A DNA stretch of 64,000 bases, taken from positions 248,001 to 312,000 of the forward strand of contig CALMAH010000015.1 of the NCBI GenBank assembly GCA_937859595.1, in the 5' to 3' direction. A program made the position numbers and the translations under genes. The stretch's first letter is position 1. Each line of letters starts with the position of its first letter. The DNA comes from an uncultured Acidobacteriota bacterium. Its GTDB lineage: Bacteria; Acidobacteriota; Blastocatellia; Pyrinomonadales; Pyrinomonadaceae. Positions 25,167 through 33,408 of this stretch are shown piece by piece. The notes below the pieces were generated by a model. The model was not told the origin of the DNA. It did no database searches and worked only from the letters and a program-made list of their open reading frames with translations.

Positions 25167-25655
25167 ATGATGAAGCCGAATCTTGCACCGATCGTTGACC
25201 GCGAGTCACTGGTTAAACTGGTGGCGGAAAATCGGGAAAAAGGACGAAAGATCGTTCTTGCGAACGGATGTTTCGACCTGTTTCACGTCGGGCATGTCAG
25301 ATATCTTGCCGGTGCACGTGATCTCGGCGGATTCCTTATTGTCGGTATAAATTCTGACGAACAGGTCCGCCGGCTGAAAGGGGAGGGCCGTCCTCTGATG
25401 CCCGAGAACGAACGGGCGGAAATAATCGCGGCTCTCAGCCCGGTTGACGCCGTAACTATCTTCAATGAACCCACGGTCGAGGAGCTTATCATCGCCGTCC
25501 GTCCCGATGTACACGCAAAGGGCACAGACTATACCACCGAGACCGTTCCGGAACGTGACATCGTTAGAGAATATGGTGGACGGGTTGCCATCGTTGGCGA
25601 CCCCAAAGACCATTCGTCAACAGAACTTATAAAAGCCCTAGGCGGGAAAAGATGA
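25167..25655 (+). CDS. rfaE2: Heptose 1-phosphate adenylyltransferase (RfaE2/HldE C-terminal activity)
   Basis: 162-aa cytidylyltransferase-fold enzyme adding AMP to heptose 1-phosphate to give ADP-heptose. The nucleotidyltransferase motif is [16 protein letters not shown] (HVGH), with [17 protein letters not shown] and the C-terminal [12 protein letters not shown]. The rfaE1 stop is at 25162 and ATG ATG occurs at 25167/25170, so the two are almost contiguous. The other pathway enzymes (GmhA, GmhB, HldD) are not in this window. Longer upstream starts would overlap rfaE1 and have no family similarity. Confidence 0.93.
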   Translation: MMKPNLAPIVDRESLVKLVAENREKGRKIVLANGCFDLFHVGHVRYLAGARDLGGFLIVGINSDEQVRRLKGEGRPLMPENERAEIIAALSPVDAVTIFNEPTVEELIIAVRPDVHAKGTDYTTETVPERDIVREYGGRVAIVGDPKDHSSTELIKALGGKR

Positions 25656-25679
25656 TGGTCGGGGTTATCTTGCCCGGAT

Positions 25680-26225
25680 ATGTTCGTTTCCAGGAATAAG
25701 CGAGACCTTATGATAGAGGCCTGGGAGCGGCTGGACTGCGAAAGTGTAGGTGCAGTTGAGATAAGTGCGATTGCCAATGCCGTCCGCGAAAGATTTGGTG
25801 AAACCGCGGTTGACGGGCCAATGACCATAGCCAGACTATTGGCGGATGAAGGCGCCGAGTTGCGACACGCCGAAATAATGGGTCTGCACATAGCGCACGC
25901 CGCAGACCGCCCTTACGATGCGGTGTTCAGGAATTTGATAGATGTTTCCACACTCGCTCGTGCGCGGGCTTCCCTTCGTAAAATGGAGAATCTCCGTCGG
26001 AAATTTGCCTCGGACGAAGATCGGGAAGGGGCAAGGTTGCTGGCTGCCTTGGCCCGGGACGAACGCGAACAACTTATTTCCGGCACTGTTGACGGCGTAT
26101 CGGAGATGCAGACCGAGGTCGCAGAATGGCTGCGCATTTGGCTTGGCTCGCCGGAGATATTCGAGAATTGGCTGGGCCTTCGGCTGCGGTCAGAGGATTT
26201 CCGTTCGCGGTTTGGAGATATTTAA
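25680..26225 (+). CDS. Conserved-looking cytosolic protein of unknown function
   Basis: 181 aa, no signal peptide or membrane segment. It is highly charged and helical, with a central coiled segment (LARARASLRKMENLRRKFAS). The C terminus has a Trp-rich stretch (VAEWLRIWLGSPEIFENWLG). It lies 24 nt after rfaE2 and 15 nt before rsmE, so it is embedded in a likely operon and is probably real. I do not recognise a domain. The alternative in-frame ATG at 25710 (MIEAWERLDCE) may be the real start. Confidence 0.65.
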   Translation: MFVSRNKRDLMIEAWERLDCESVGAVEISAIANAVRERFGETAVDGPMTIARLLADEGAELRHAEIMGLHIAHAADRPYDAVFRNLIDVSTLARARASLRKMENLRRKFASDEDREGARLLAALARDEREQLISGTVDGVSEMQTEVAEWLRIWLGSPEIFENWLGLRLRSEDFRSRFGDI

Positions 26226-26240
26226 TACCTAGAGGTAGCT

Positions 26241-26957
26241 ATGCACAGGTTTTATTCCCCGCCTGCGGCCTTTGGCCCGGAGAGCGTTCGGTTAGACGAG
26301 GGCGAGACAAGACATCTTCGGGATGTTCTTAGGCTTGGCAGAGGGGATTCGGTAAACGTGTTCGACGGCGAGGGACGAGAGTTCTTGTGCAGCGTGGTGT
26401 CCGTTTCGCGTAGGTCTGCGGAACTTCGCATCGAGAGTGAAACCGTACCTACTGCGCCCGAATCGCCGCTTGAACTAACGGTCGCGGCGTCGGTGACCCC
26501 TCCCGACCAATTCGATCTGGCGGTGCAAAAATCTGTCGAACTTGGCATTTTCCGTTTTATCCCGCTTATTACGTCCAGATCCGAAGTAAGAGAAAGTGTT
26601 GCCCGAAAACGGGTTGGCCGGTGGCGACGGATCGCATACGAGGCGTCCAAACAGTGTGGCCGTGCGCGGCTTATGGCGGTCGAAGAACCCGTCCCGCTCC
26701 TCGAACTGTACGAGACCGCGGATCATAGTATTGTCCTTTTTAGTGAACGCGCGGGGGTCGGGTTTGACCGGATACTGCCTGCCGAGAAAATGACGATCGT
26801 CTTCGGGCCGAAAGGGGGTTGGGACGATGATGAACTTGAACTGGCAACCAAGAATAATGCCACGGTCGTCACATTTGGCGGCCGGATCCTACGTGCCGAG
26901 ACCGCGGCGATCGCGCTTACGGCTATAATTCAGCATCGTTTTGGCGACATTAACTAA
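26241..26957 (+). CDS. rsmE: 16S rRNA (uracil-1498-N3)-methyltransferase
   Basis: 238-aa SPOUT methyltransferase methylating U1498 of 16S rRNA in the assembled 30S subunit. The N-terminal PUA-like domain covers about 1-70 (HRFYSPPA, then GDSVNVFDGEGREF). The knotted SPOUT domain carries VQKSVELGIFRFIPLITSRS, RWRRIAYEASKQCGRARL, FGPKGGWDDDELELA and the SAM-binding GGRILRAETAAI. An AGAGGT site precedes the ATG. The stop overlaps the end of the convergent 26954 gene by four bases. Confidence 0.94.
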   Translation: MHRFYSPPAAFGPESVRLDEGETRHLRDVLRLGRGDSVNVFDGEGREFLCSVVSVSRRSAELRIESETVPTAPESPLELTVAASVTPPDQFDLAVQKSVELGIFRFIPLITSRSEVRESVARKRVGRWRRIAYEASKQCGRARLMAVEEPVPLLELYETADHSIVLFSERAGVGFDRILPAEKMTIVFGPKGGWDDDELELATKNNATVVTFGGRILRAETAAIALTAIIQHRFGDIN

Positions 26958-27496
26958 TTGCCGCTTCCGCCACGCGGGCGAAAATACGCGTCTCCCCGAG
27001 GTGTCATCTCAGCACGTTCGCCCAGGGTCTGGATCACAGATTCCAGAAGCTCTTTCGACTCGAGCCTGAAATTCGCAACCCCGCTTACATTCGCGTCGGC
27101 ATCGGCAAATTGTATTATCAGGTAACGCTGTTTCTCCCGAATAAATCCACCCAGGCCCGCTCCCGGCAGCGGAATGTTCTGAACCACCGTACCGGTCGTC
27201 GAACGCACGGAACGCGACTGCGGGTAGATGGCATTCATCAACTCATATGCGAGCGAAAATCGCTCTTTGCCGTCGCTGCCAAGAAAGACCAGACGCTGAT
27301 TTTCTTCGTCAAACTGAAGCTTGCCTCGCTCCCGTCGACTAAATCCAATGACGCCGCCTTCGTAACGTGCATTGAATGTTTCGGGGGCTGCGGGCTTACG
27401 AGGTGCCTGCCGGCCGCCTTCTTCAACCGGCCGCATCTGCGGCGAAACAAGCCCGGCAACAAGAACCAGGATCGCTGTTAATAGCACGACTTTCAT
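26954..27496 (-). CDS. Exported protein of unknown function
   Basis: 180 aa with a signal peptide (MKVVLLTAILVLVAGLVSPQ). The mature part starts with a polar, proline-rich linker (about 22-42). A beta-rich domain follows with strands GVIGFSRRERGKLQFDEENQ, RLVFLGSDGKERFSLAYELM and RYLIIQFADADANVSGVANF. The pattern recalls small PH-like or GRAM-like folds but no family is assigned. The C terminus is Gly/Arg-rich (YFRPRGGSGN). It converges on rsmE with a four-base overlap and is the last gene of a minus-strand block. Confidence 0.65.
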   Translation of the reverse strand: MKVVLLTAILVLVAGLVSPQMRPVEEGGRQAPRKPAAPETFNARYEGGVIGFSRRERGKLQFDEENQRLVFLGSDGKERFSLAYELMNAIYPQSRSVRSTTGTVVQNIPLPGAGLGGFIREKQRYLIIQFADADANVSGVANFRLESKELLESVIQTLGERAEMTPRGDAYFRPRGGSGN

Positions 27497-27559
27497 ATTT
27501 CTCCGATCGATCGAGTACTGTTTCCTTTGCCTATAACCTTTTGACGCACTGACGAGGCC

Positions 27560-28378
27560 CTATGGTTGTCGGGCTAAGGCAGAATTCGCATTTTCTTCGT
27601 TCAGCAGTTCAAGGCGCTTAACTGCCAGTTCGACATACTCCTCACTTATCTCGCTGCCCAGCCACCGTCGCCCTAGTCGGGCAGCAACTTTTAGCGTGGT
27701 CCCACTTCCGGTAAATGGGTCATAAATGATGTCTCCCGCTGTGCTCCACGTCCTGATCTGGTCTTCCGCAAGCTTTTCGGGGAAGATAGCCGGATGCTGG
27801 AACGCCAGCTTGTCTGTTGCGCTTGCGGTGCCGACGTTATAATAGAAGATATTGTTCACCTTCCGTTCCGTTCTTATTTTTCGGCCGATGTCCTCATCTG
27901 GCACATTGCCGCGTCCATTGCCTGTTATTCTAAACGCCTTGATCTTTTGTCCTGCGGACTTGGTTGGCTCGGTGATCGGATCGAACGTTCTTGGCTGCCC
28001 TTTGGTAAAACAAAACATATACTCGAACGCCTGCCTGTAACGTTTGCCACAGTCGCTCGGTATCGGATTGTTCTTCGCATAGATCATCGTATCGTGAACC
28101 CGGAACCCGGCGTCTCGGAACGCGAACGCATGTTCAAAGCTAGTCAGGCTCTCGCTGCCGTTGACGGTCCGGTCGCCTACCACCCAGATCACGACGCCGC
28201 CCTCTCTCGTCTTTGCAAACAGGGCTTCCGCGATCTCCCGGACATTGAACTGATATCCGTTATAATCGCGCAGATCGTCGTACGGCGGGCTGGTAACTGT
28301 TAGGTCAACGAAGCCGTCCGGCATTCGGGCCATGGTCGCGAGACAATTCTCGTTGTGGATGAGGCCAAGTTCAGACAT
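27560..28378 (-). CDS. Orphan DNA methyltransferase (probable N4-cytosine or N6-adenine)
   Basis: 272 aa if translation begins at ATG 28378 (MSELGLIHNENCL); a TTG at 28474 would overlap the upstream gene. Catalytic motif IV TSPPYDDL is at about 29-36 and the SAM motif I DPFTGSGTTLKVAARLG is near 226-242, so the motif order is IV before I (beta-type). SPPY rather than DPPY favours N4-cytosine over N6-adenine methylation, but this is not decisive. No restriction gene is adjacent. The nearest candidate nuclease is the restriction-like gene at 42973, 14.6 kb away and apparently exported. It could serve epigenetic regulation or be a residual R-M half. Confidence 0.85.
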   Translation of the reverse strand: MSELGLIHNENCLATMARMPDGFVDLTVTSPPYDDLRDYNGYQFNVREIAEALFAKTREGGVVIWVVGDRTVNGSESLTSFEHAFAFRDAGFRVHDTMIYAKNNPIPSDCGKRYRQAFEYMFCFTKGQPRTFDPITEPTKSAGQKIKAFRITGNGRGNVPDEDIGRKIRTERKVNNIFYYNVGTASATDKLAFQHPAIFPEKLAEDQIRTWSTAGDIIYDPFTGSGTTLKVAARLGRRWLGSEISEEYVELAVKRLELLNEENANSALARQP

Positions 28379-28463
28379 TTTTGGTTCGGCCGGAGCAGGA
28401 AACCGCAATAAGCTCCGGATATTCAGGCTACCTTTTTCGTTCCGGATCTTTTCTATCCGGCTG

Positions 28464-28919
28464 CTATCTTGCAAGTTCGGGTATGTAATAAAGAAGCCAC
28501 CAAAGTACGAGCTGTACCGCCAGTACGGGCACGCTCAAAAGCAGCGAACGCGCCGCCAGCTCTCCTCCTCCAAGAGACGGCTCCCATCGAGCTCTGGCGA
28601 TACCGGCGGCCGACACCAGGACCGTGAACGGAATAAAGAGCACACCGAGATAAGGAACCAGCGAATATACGAACGATGCCCAAGCTATCTGCGAAGCTGC
28701 GTTCTTGTCGTTAGTAGCAAACAGCTCTACGGCGTCACCAGACGTTTTTGAGGCGGTAAGAGCGACCCTCTGCAGCCCATAAGAGGACCTTATGCTGTCC
28801 AACGGCTGATAGTCCTCAGCAAGTAGCTTTCCGCAGACAGAGCACTCGTGCGAAACACCGACATCTCCGGCCGCACCGCAAGCGGGACAATTGTTGAGAG
28901 CTGTTGTATGTTGCTTCAT
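28464..28919 (-). CDS. Zinc-ribbon membrane protein of unknown function
   Basis: 151 aa from ATG 28919 (MKQHTTALNNCP); another in-frame ATG at 28931 is possible. An N-terminal zinc ribbon has CPACGAAG and CSVCGKLL (two CxxC pairs at about 11-14 and 26-29). A soluble linker follows (about 35-75). Three hydrophobic helices fill the C-terminal half, including SFVYSLVPYLGVLFIPFTVL and LLLSVPVLAVQLVLWWLLYY. The zinc ribbon should be cytosolic. Such proteins are common and of unknown role. It lies between the exonuclease and methyltransferase genes on the same strand. Confidence 0.7.
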   Translation of the reverse strand: MKQHTTALNNCPACGAAGDVGVSHECSVCGKLLAEDYQPLDSIRSSYGLQRVALTASKTSGDAVELFATNDKNAASQIAWASFVYSLVPYLGVLFIPFTVLVSAAGIARARWEPSLGGGELAARSLLLSVPVLAVQLVLWWLLYYIPELAR

Positions 28920-28982
28920 CGTGAGGGGCATCAACGAATAAAGTCTTCCACGTTTTGCGCCCGGGTGCAATGTTCGGTCAGC

Positions 28983-29831
28983 CTACGCTGGCCACATTTC
29001 TGCAAACCTTGCAATATGCTCGGCACCCTCATTGCCGGCCTCGGCCTCAAGAAAAGCTCTAAAGATATCTTGTTCTGCGATGTAATCCTCTTCCGAGAGT
29101 TTGCCGGAAAAATAGGCGACACGGAGCCAGACGAGGTAAGTGTTGAACGCGTCGGTCTGGTTATATTCCACGATCCGGTTCACGTCTCCGGCCAGCCATA
29201 GATCTACGACCTGGTCGCCTGCCATGTCGATCTTGCCGGGATATCCGCATAGTACCGCCAGGTCATTCAGTCGCGGCGTCATTCCGCCTCTTTGCGAAAA
29301 TTTTTGTATCAGGTCGAGATGCCATTCACTGTTTCGTGAGTCGAAATAGTCCCGTCCCTCCCAAGGTTTAGCCGGACGACGGGCAAAACCGGGCGCCGAA
29401 ACCTCGTTTACAAGAGCACGCTGGGTAAGTACCTGGAGGTCCGATTCCAGCGAATTAAAGCCAACAAGCTGAGGCCCTCGTTCGCCGACCCAATGAAGAA
29501 ATGTCGCGATTATGTCTGCCTCGTCGTGATGCGACCGGTCGGTGGGGAGCTTTGGCAGAGAGTGGATAGCGAAGTCGATCTCCTTCCGGCCATCCCGAAA
29601 AACAACATTTCGCGAAAGGAACGCGACCGATACGACCCGCGAGTACAGATACTTTACAAATGGGCGCGGCACCTCATAGGAATATCCCGCGGTGTTCTCC
29701 CAAAGCTTCTGCATCGCTTCTAACTCTGTCGTTTCCTCCGGCAGGTCAAAAAGCTTCTTGGCGGCCATGGCATCCGGCACCCATTCCAGATCGAAAAACC
29801 ATGTCCGTTCGTGAATGTCCTGTTTCAGCAT
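28983..29831 (-). CDS. Predicted 3'-5' exonuclease, DNA polymerase B-like
   Basis: 282 aa. DEDDy exonuclease motifs are present: Exo I FFDLEWVPD (Asp14, Glu16), Exo II VGFNSLESDLQVL, and Exo III EYNQTDAFNTY with the Tyr and Asp. It matches the PolB-like exonuclease family (DNA_pol_B_exo2). These stand-alone proofreading-type nucleases lack a polymerase domain; cellular roles are unproved. Metal-dependent DNA 3'-end degradation is the likely activity. A 64-nt gap separates it from the downstream zinc-ribbon gene. Confidence 0.85.
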   Translation of the reverse strand: MLKQDIHERTWFFDLEWVPDAMAAKKLFDLPEETTELEAMQKLWENTAGYSYEVPRPFVKYLYSRVVSVAFLSRNVVFRDGRKEIDFAIHSLPKLPTDRSHHDEADIIATFLHWVGERGPQLVGFNSLESDLQVLTQRALVNEVSAPGFARRPAKPWEGRDYFDSRNSEWHLDLIQKFSQRGGMTPRLNDLAVLCGYPGKIDMAGDQVVDLWLAGDVNRIVEYNQTDAFNTYLVWLRVAYFSGKLSEEDYIAEQDIFRAFLEAEAGNEGAEHIARFAEMWPA

Positions 29832-29854
29832 TTCGCCGAAAGTTTAGCACGTAG

Positions 29855-29880
29855 AAAAAGGATCGGGAAAACTCCCGACC
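29855..29880 (-). terminator. Intrinsic terminator after the 29906 gene
   Basis: Read on the minus strand: GGTCGGGA-GTTT-TCCCGATCC followed by TTTTTC (8-bp stem with one bulge, 4-nt loop). It separates the exported low-complexity gene from the exonuclease gene. Confidence 0.75.
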
Positions 29881-29905
29881 CTTTATCACCATAACTCAGT
29901 GCTCC

Positions 29906-30691
29906 TTAGTTTCCGTCGGTCTCGACCGAAGCCGAACTGCTCAAGGCAACATTAAATGTGGTACCTTTCCGGAGATTAAGGTTCTTCCCGTTCATTGAAA
30001 GCGTTGAACCGCCGCTCGCGGAAGCGTTCGATGACTGCGAAATACTAAGTCCAGGAATGCTCCCCGGGACTGCGCCGGTCGTAGAACCAACGACGTGGCC
30101 GGTTGTATCTACCACTCCGCCGACAGCACCGGTCGCTGTATTTGCAACACCGCCAACCGTATTGGTCACGCCGCCGAGCAATCCACCGGAGGGCTGTCTC
30201 GCAGACGTCCGGGTTGTCGCCGAGCTGTTGGCAGACGTTTCTGCAAACACATTATCATTAACCGTTGCTCGTGCAGCCGCATTCGTCACCGAAACAATGG
30301 ACGCCGAGATCGGCATTGTCATATCGCCCTGTTTCAGAGTGTCAAATAGAATTCTCACCTTTGATTCGGCTTGTCCTCTCGTCCTTTTCTGAACCTCGGT
30401 CACGCGACCTATAAGCATCGAGCCTTTTTCAATTAGGACCTCGCCGTTCTGTTCTATCGCTCGCTTGGTCTTCAAGATAACCTCGTCTCCAACCTTCGCT
30501 TTTTCCACATTTAGCGATTTTGTAAGCTCGGCGGCTACTTGTGTGCCGGCGTCAATGGCGATGCCATCAGCCGATCTTGCGGCTGAGGCCGCGGCATTTG
30601 CGGCCGTATTTGACTGAGTTGTTGTGGATTGTGCCTGTGCTATGCCTGAGATCGCGAGTGTTAAGGCGATGCCCAAAATTGTCTTACTCAT
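29906..30691 (-). CDS. Exported low-complexity protein of unknown function
   Basis: 261 aa with a signal peptide (MSKTILGIALTLAISGIAQAQ). A structured N-terminal half (about 45-145) has VAAELTKSLNVEKAKVGDEV, then EKGSMLIGRVTEVQKRTRGQ and VRILFDTLKQGD. The alternation suggests a small beta-barrel. The second half is a Gly/Val/Thr/Ser-rich repeat region (GGVTNTVGGVANTATGAVGG) ending in a short beta segment (LSMNGKNLNLRKGTTFNVAL). Similar architectures occur in Acidobacteria, but I know no function. The gene has its own terminator. Confidence 0.65.
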   Translation of the reverse strand: MSKTILGIALTLAISGIAQAQSTTTQSNTAANAAASAARSADGIAIDAGTQVAAELTKSLNVEKAKVGDEVILKTKRAIEQNGEVLIEKGSMLIGRVTEVQKRTRGQAESKVRILFDTLKQGDMTMPISASIVSVTNAAARATVNDNVFAETSANSSATTRTSARQPSGGLLGGVTNTVGGVANTATGAVGGVVDTTGHVVGSTTGAVPGSIPGLSISQSSNASASGGSTLSMNGKNLNLRKGTTFNVALSSSASVETDGN

Positions 30692-30790
30692 AAAGTCCTC
30701 CCTCTGTACTTTAATCCTAAATTCTGGGCACGAAAACTGACTTTCGTTGCTTCGATGCAGCGATATGGCAATAGGGTTTGCCGACTTTTT

Positions 30791-32119
30791 CTATCTTGTT
30801 CGGCTAGTTCTTCGTTTCAGAAAGTCCATCAGAACGAACTGGGTGAGGTTGGCGGGATTCGCGAAATAGGCCTTTCCGCGCGTCATAGCGGTCATTTTCT
30901 TTACAAAATCAACGAGATAATATTCGCTTGCGAGCATGAACGTATTTATCATTATCCCGGACCGGCGGCACGCCTGGACCTCCTTAAACGTCTCGGCCAT
31001 TACGAACGGGTCGTTGCCCATCGAGTTTTTGTAAAGGAGACGGTTCTCGCCCGGAAGGACCTCGGAATATCGGCGGTAATTGAAAAAGGCGGCATGTGTG
31101 GGCTCGATGAACGCTGCGGTAGGCTTGCCGTCTGTAACCATAACAATTTGCTTCATATCCTTTCTCTCCGCGTCAAGGATGCGGCGTGCCAGCTTCAGCC
31201 CTTCGGCTGTGTTGGTGTGATATGGGCCTACACGGGTCGTCCCCAGCTTTACAAGCGGCAGTTCCTCGGCACCGTCGTGAAACAGGACTATTTTGAGCGA
31301 ATCACCAGGATATTGGGTGCGGATCAAGTGTGCCAGTGCAAGAGTTACTTTCTTTGCAGGTGTAAACCGGTCTTCGCCGTAAAGGATCATCGAATGCGAA
31401 CAATCGAGCATTACGACCGTCGCGCACGACGACCGGTAATCCTGTTGATAGACGTGGAGATCGCCATAGTCCAGGCCCAGCGGCACCCTAACGCCTTCGC
31501 GTGCTATCGCTGACATCAACGTAGCGTTGACGTCCAGATTGAGCGTATCGCCGTATTCATATTTCCTCGAACCGAAGGAAGTTTCGACGCCCGTGTCCAG
31601 GTGAGAGGTCGTATGCTGGCCCGGGGATGATCGCCCCAGAGACGACATCAGCTCACGTAATGCCTTGTAGCCGAGCAGGTCTATACCTTTCTCCGTGATC
31701 TCGAACTTAACTTTTCGCCGTATCGGCTGACCGATCTCACCGGCCCCGGTGCCGTCGCCGGCCTCCGAGCCTGGCTCCTGCGACAGTTCCTTCAGATCAA
31801 GGTAGCCTTCATCGATGAGGCGCTCGATCAGCTTGTTTATCAACTCCTCCAGAAGCGATCCGCGAAACTTACCATTATTTTCGGCGAGCATTTTCTGCAC
31901 ATCCATCTCGTCGAGCACGCCCTGCTCCATCAATGCCCGCAAGAGTGCCTGTCGAAGAGCATCTATCGAGTCGTCCGGTTCGTTTTGATGCCGTGTCCAG
32001 CGGTAGTCATCGCTAAAGCCCGAGTCAAGCAACTGCCGCGACAGCGAGCCCATCAGGCCTGCCAGATCGACGCTGAAAACATCAAACCCCGTGAATTCTG
32101 AATACCTGATCAACTTCAT
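30791..32119 (-). CDS. von Willebrand factor A domain protein
   Basis: 442 aa, cytosolic. Residues 1-200 are helical and acidic, with an [20 protein letters not shown] segment. The VWA domain follows (about 225-430). The MIDAS is complete: VMLDCSHSM (DxSxS), a Thr in [12 protein letters not shown], and the Asp of [13 protein letters not shown] proteins of this class usually act with a MoxR-type AAA ATPase in metal insertion or complex assembly, but none is encoded nearby, so the partner must lie elsewhere or is not needed. The start has a purine-rich AAGGTG upstream. The gene is divergent from the glycine-zipper genes. Confidence 0.85.
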   Translation of the reverse strand: MKLIRYSEFTGFDVFSVDLAGLMGSLSRQLLDSGFSDDYRWTRHQNEPDDSIDALRQALLRALMEQGVLDEMDVQKMLAENNGKFRGSLLEELINKLIERLIDEGYLDLKELSQEPGSEAGDGTGAGEIGQPIRRKVKFEITEKGIDLLGYKALRELMSSLGRSSPGQHTTSHLDTGVETSFGSRKYEYGDTLNLDVNATLMSAIAREGVRVPLGLDYGDLHVYQQDYRSSCATVVMLDCSHSMILYGEDRFTPAKKVTLALAHLIRTQYPGDSLKIVLFHDGAEELPLVKLGTTRVGPYHTNTAEGLKLARRILDAERKDMKQIVMVTDGKPTAAFIEPTHAAFFNYRRYSEVLPGENRLLYKNSMGNDPFVMAETFKEVQACRRSGIMINTFMLASEYYLVDFVKKMTAMTRGKAYFANPANLTQFVLMDFLKRRTSRTR

Positions 32120-32134
32120 TTTCGCTTCAACACC

Positions 32135-32163
32135 TTGCCCGTTTGCACCAATACCGATATAGT
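32135..32163 (+). promoter_or_regulatory. Likely promoter of the first glycine-zipper gene
   Basis: TTGCCC (32135-32140), 17-bp spacer, TATAGT (32158-32163), leader about 85 nt. The sequence ACCGATATAGT around the -10 recurs before the second gene (32768-32778) without a matching -35. Confidence 0.45.
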
Positions 32164-32255
32164 GGAAGAACCCTCAAGCAAATTTCGACTCTCTCCAAGA
32201 ACTTAGCACAAGTCTCTCTCCATTCTGAAAATTCAACAAGGAAGGACGTGAAAAC

Positions 32256-32636
32256 ATGAGAAAGTTTTTGGTATTGGCTCTGTCGTTCGTCGTGTTTGCG
32301 GTATTGCTGCCGATGAGCGCAGAGGCGCAAAGCTGTAAGAGAAAAGGTGTTAGCAGTAGGGGGGCGAACTATGGTGTTGCGGGCTATCGGACATACAATA
32401 GGCGAAATAATTCGCGGTATGCGGCGCGGGGTTATCGCTCACAGCGGCGCCCAAGCGTCTATCGTCGCCACCGCAATCTAATTAACATCGGAATAGGAGC
32501 CGGGAGCGGTGCCCTGATAGGCGGGCTGGCGGGCGGCCGGAGAGGAGCCGGCTGGGGCGCGTTGGCGGGTGCCGGTGCAGGGGCGGTCTATACATACAAG
32601 ATCAGGCCGAAGCAGCGACGCTACTACAGACGATAG
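32256..32636 (+). CDS. Exported glycine-zipper protein, paralogue 1
   Basis: 126 aa with a signal peptide (MRKFLVLALSFVVFAVLLPM) cut near EAQS. A basic Arg/Tyr-rich segment (about 27-75) precedes the motif YRRHRNLINIGIGAGSGALI and a glycine-zipper membrane region (GGLAGGRRGAGWGALAGAGA). The protein ends in a basic KQRRYYRR tail. Glycine zippers typically pack in membranes. An AAGGAAG site precedes the ATG, and the gene has its own promoter and terminator. It shares the HRNLINIGIGAG motif, zipper and YYRR end with the next gene, so the pair arose by duplication. Confidence 0.75.
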   Translation: MRKFLVLALSFVVFAVLLPMSAEAQSCKRKGVSSRGANYGVAGYRTYNRRNNSRYAARGYRSQRRPSVYRRHRNLINIGIGAGSGALIGGLAGGRRGAGWGALAGAGAGAVYTYKIRPKQRRYYRR

Positions 32637-32662
32637 ACGCCGCCTAATGTCTTCTTCAATTG

Positions 32663-32692
32663 CCGCCGTGCTACGGAGTACGGCGGTTTTTT
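32663..32692 (+). terminator. Terminator of glycine-zipper gene 1
   Basis: CCGCCGT (32663-32669) pairs with ACGGCGG (32680-32686), 10-nt loop, followed by TTTTTT. Confidence 0.85.
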
Positions 32693-32928
32693 ATGGTGCC
32701 TACGTAAACGAATGTAAAGCGCGCTGAAGCCGGGGAAGACCGGACGCACCAAAAGCGCCTAATCGCAACCGATATAGTATTTCCGATAGCGACGCGATGG
32801 CGCACCTGGTGCTGATAACCTCAAGTATCACAATAGATTACACCTTGTGGCACAGCCATTGCCATATCATTACACCGAGGGGGCACCGGCCCCTTTGGAA
32901 TTTTCGAGAAAGGGGAGAGAGAAAAGCA

Positions 32929-33240
32929 ATGAGAAAATATTTCGCAGCATTCATGATGATGGCAATGATGGCGGTAATGGTGCCGATATTCGCAACATCA
33001 GCAGACGCGCAAACGCGACGCTACCAGCCGCGTCCGAAGAAGCAGAACGTCTATGACAGGCATCGCAATCTTATCAATATCGGCATCGGTGCAGGTGCAG
33101 GTGCGATAATCGGTGCAATTGCAGGCGGCGGTAAAGGAGCCGCGATCGGCGCAGCAGCCGGTGCAGGCGGCGGAGCACTATACACATACGTCTTCAATCC
33201 GAAGACCAAGAAGTATGAGCGACGCTACTATCGCCGATAA
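32929..33240 (+). CDS. Exported glycine-zipper protein, paralogue 2
   Basis: 103 aa. ATG 32929 is chosen because the signal peptide (MRKYFAAFMMMAMMAVMVPI, cut near DAQT) begins there and AGGGGAGAGAG precedes it. An upstream start at 32797 would put 44 residues before the signal peptide. The core is YDRHRNLINIGIGAGAGAII followed by GAIAGGGKGAAIGAAAGAGG, and it ends ERRYYRR. It lacks the long basic Arg/Tyr segment of paralogue 1. A terminator follows at once, so the two paralogues are separately transcribed units. Confidence 0.75.
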   Translation: MRKYFAAFMMMAMMAVMVPIFATSADAQTRRYQPRPKKQNVYDRHRNLINIGIGAGAGAIIGAIAGGGKGAAIGAAAGAGGGALYTYVFNPKTKKYERRYYRR

Positions 33241-33273
33241 ACAGCATTGGACAACGAACCGGGGGGGCAAAAG

Positions 33274-33310
33274 AACCGCAGCATCCGAAAGGGGGGAGCT
33301 GCGGTTTTTT
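33274..33310 (+). terminator. Terminator of glycine-zipper gene 2
   Basis: AACCGCAGC (33274-33282) pairs perfectly with GCTGCGGTT (33298-33306), followed by a T-run. Confidence 0.85.
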
Positions 33311-33408
33311 AGTGGCCATTATAATCTCCTATGCCGAAAGCAGCAAAAAATATTTACTAAAGCCTTTTGTATGCGATATCGTAGAGAAATCCATAGACGG
33401 AGGATTCG

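Noticed and set aside
24155..25655. Possible single fused hldE gene
   Set aside because: A TAG stop at 25160-25162 separates the kinase and adenylyltransferase, and each has its own start; this is a normal split arrangement, not a frameshift.
30755..31513. Plus-strand frame of 252 codons antisense to the VWA gene
   Set aside because: The VWA gene has an intact MIDAS on the minus strand; the antisense frame shows Cys- and Arg-rich shadow composition.
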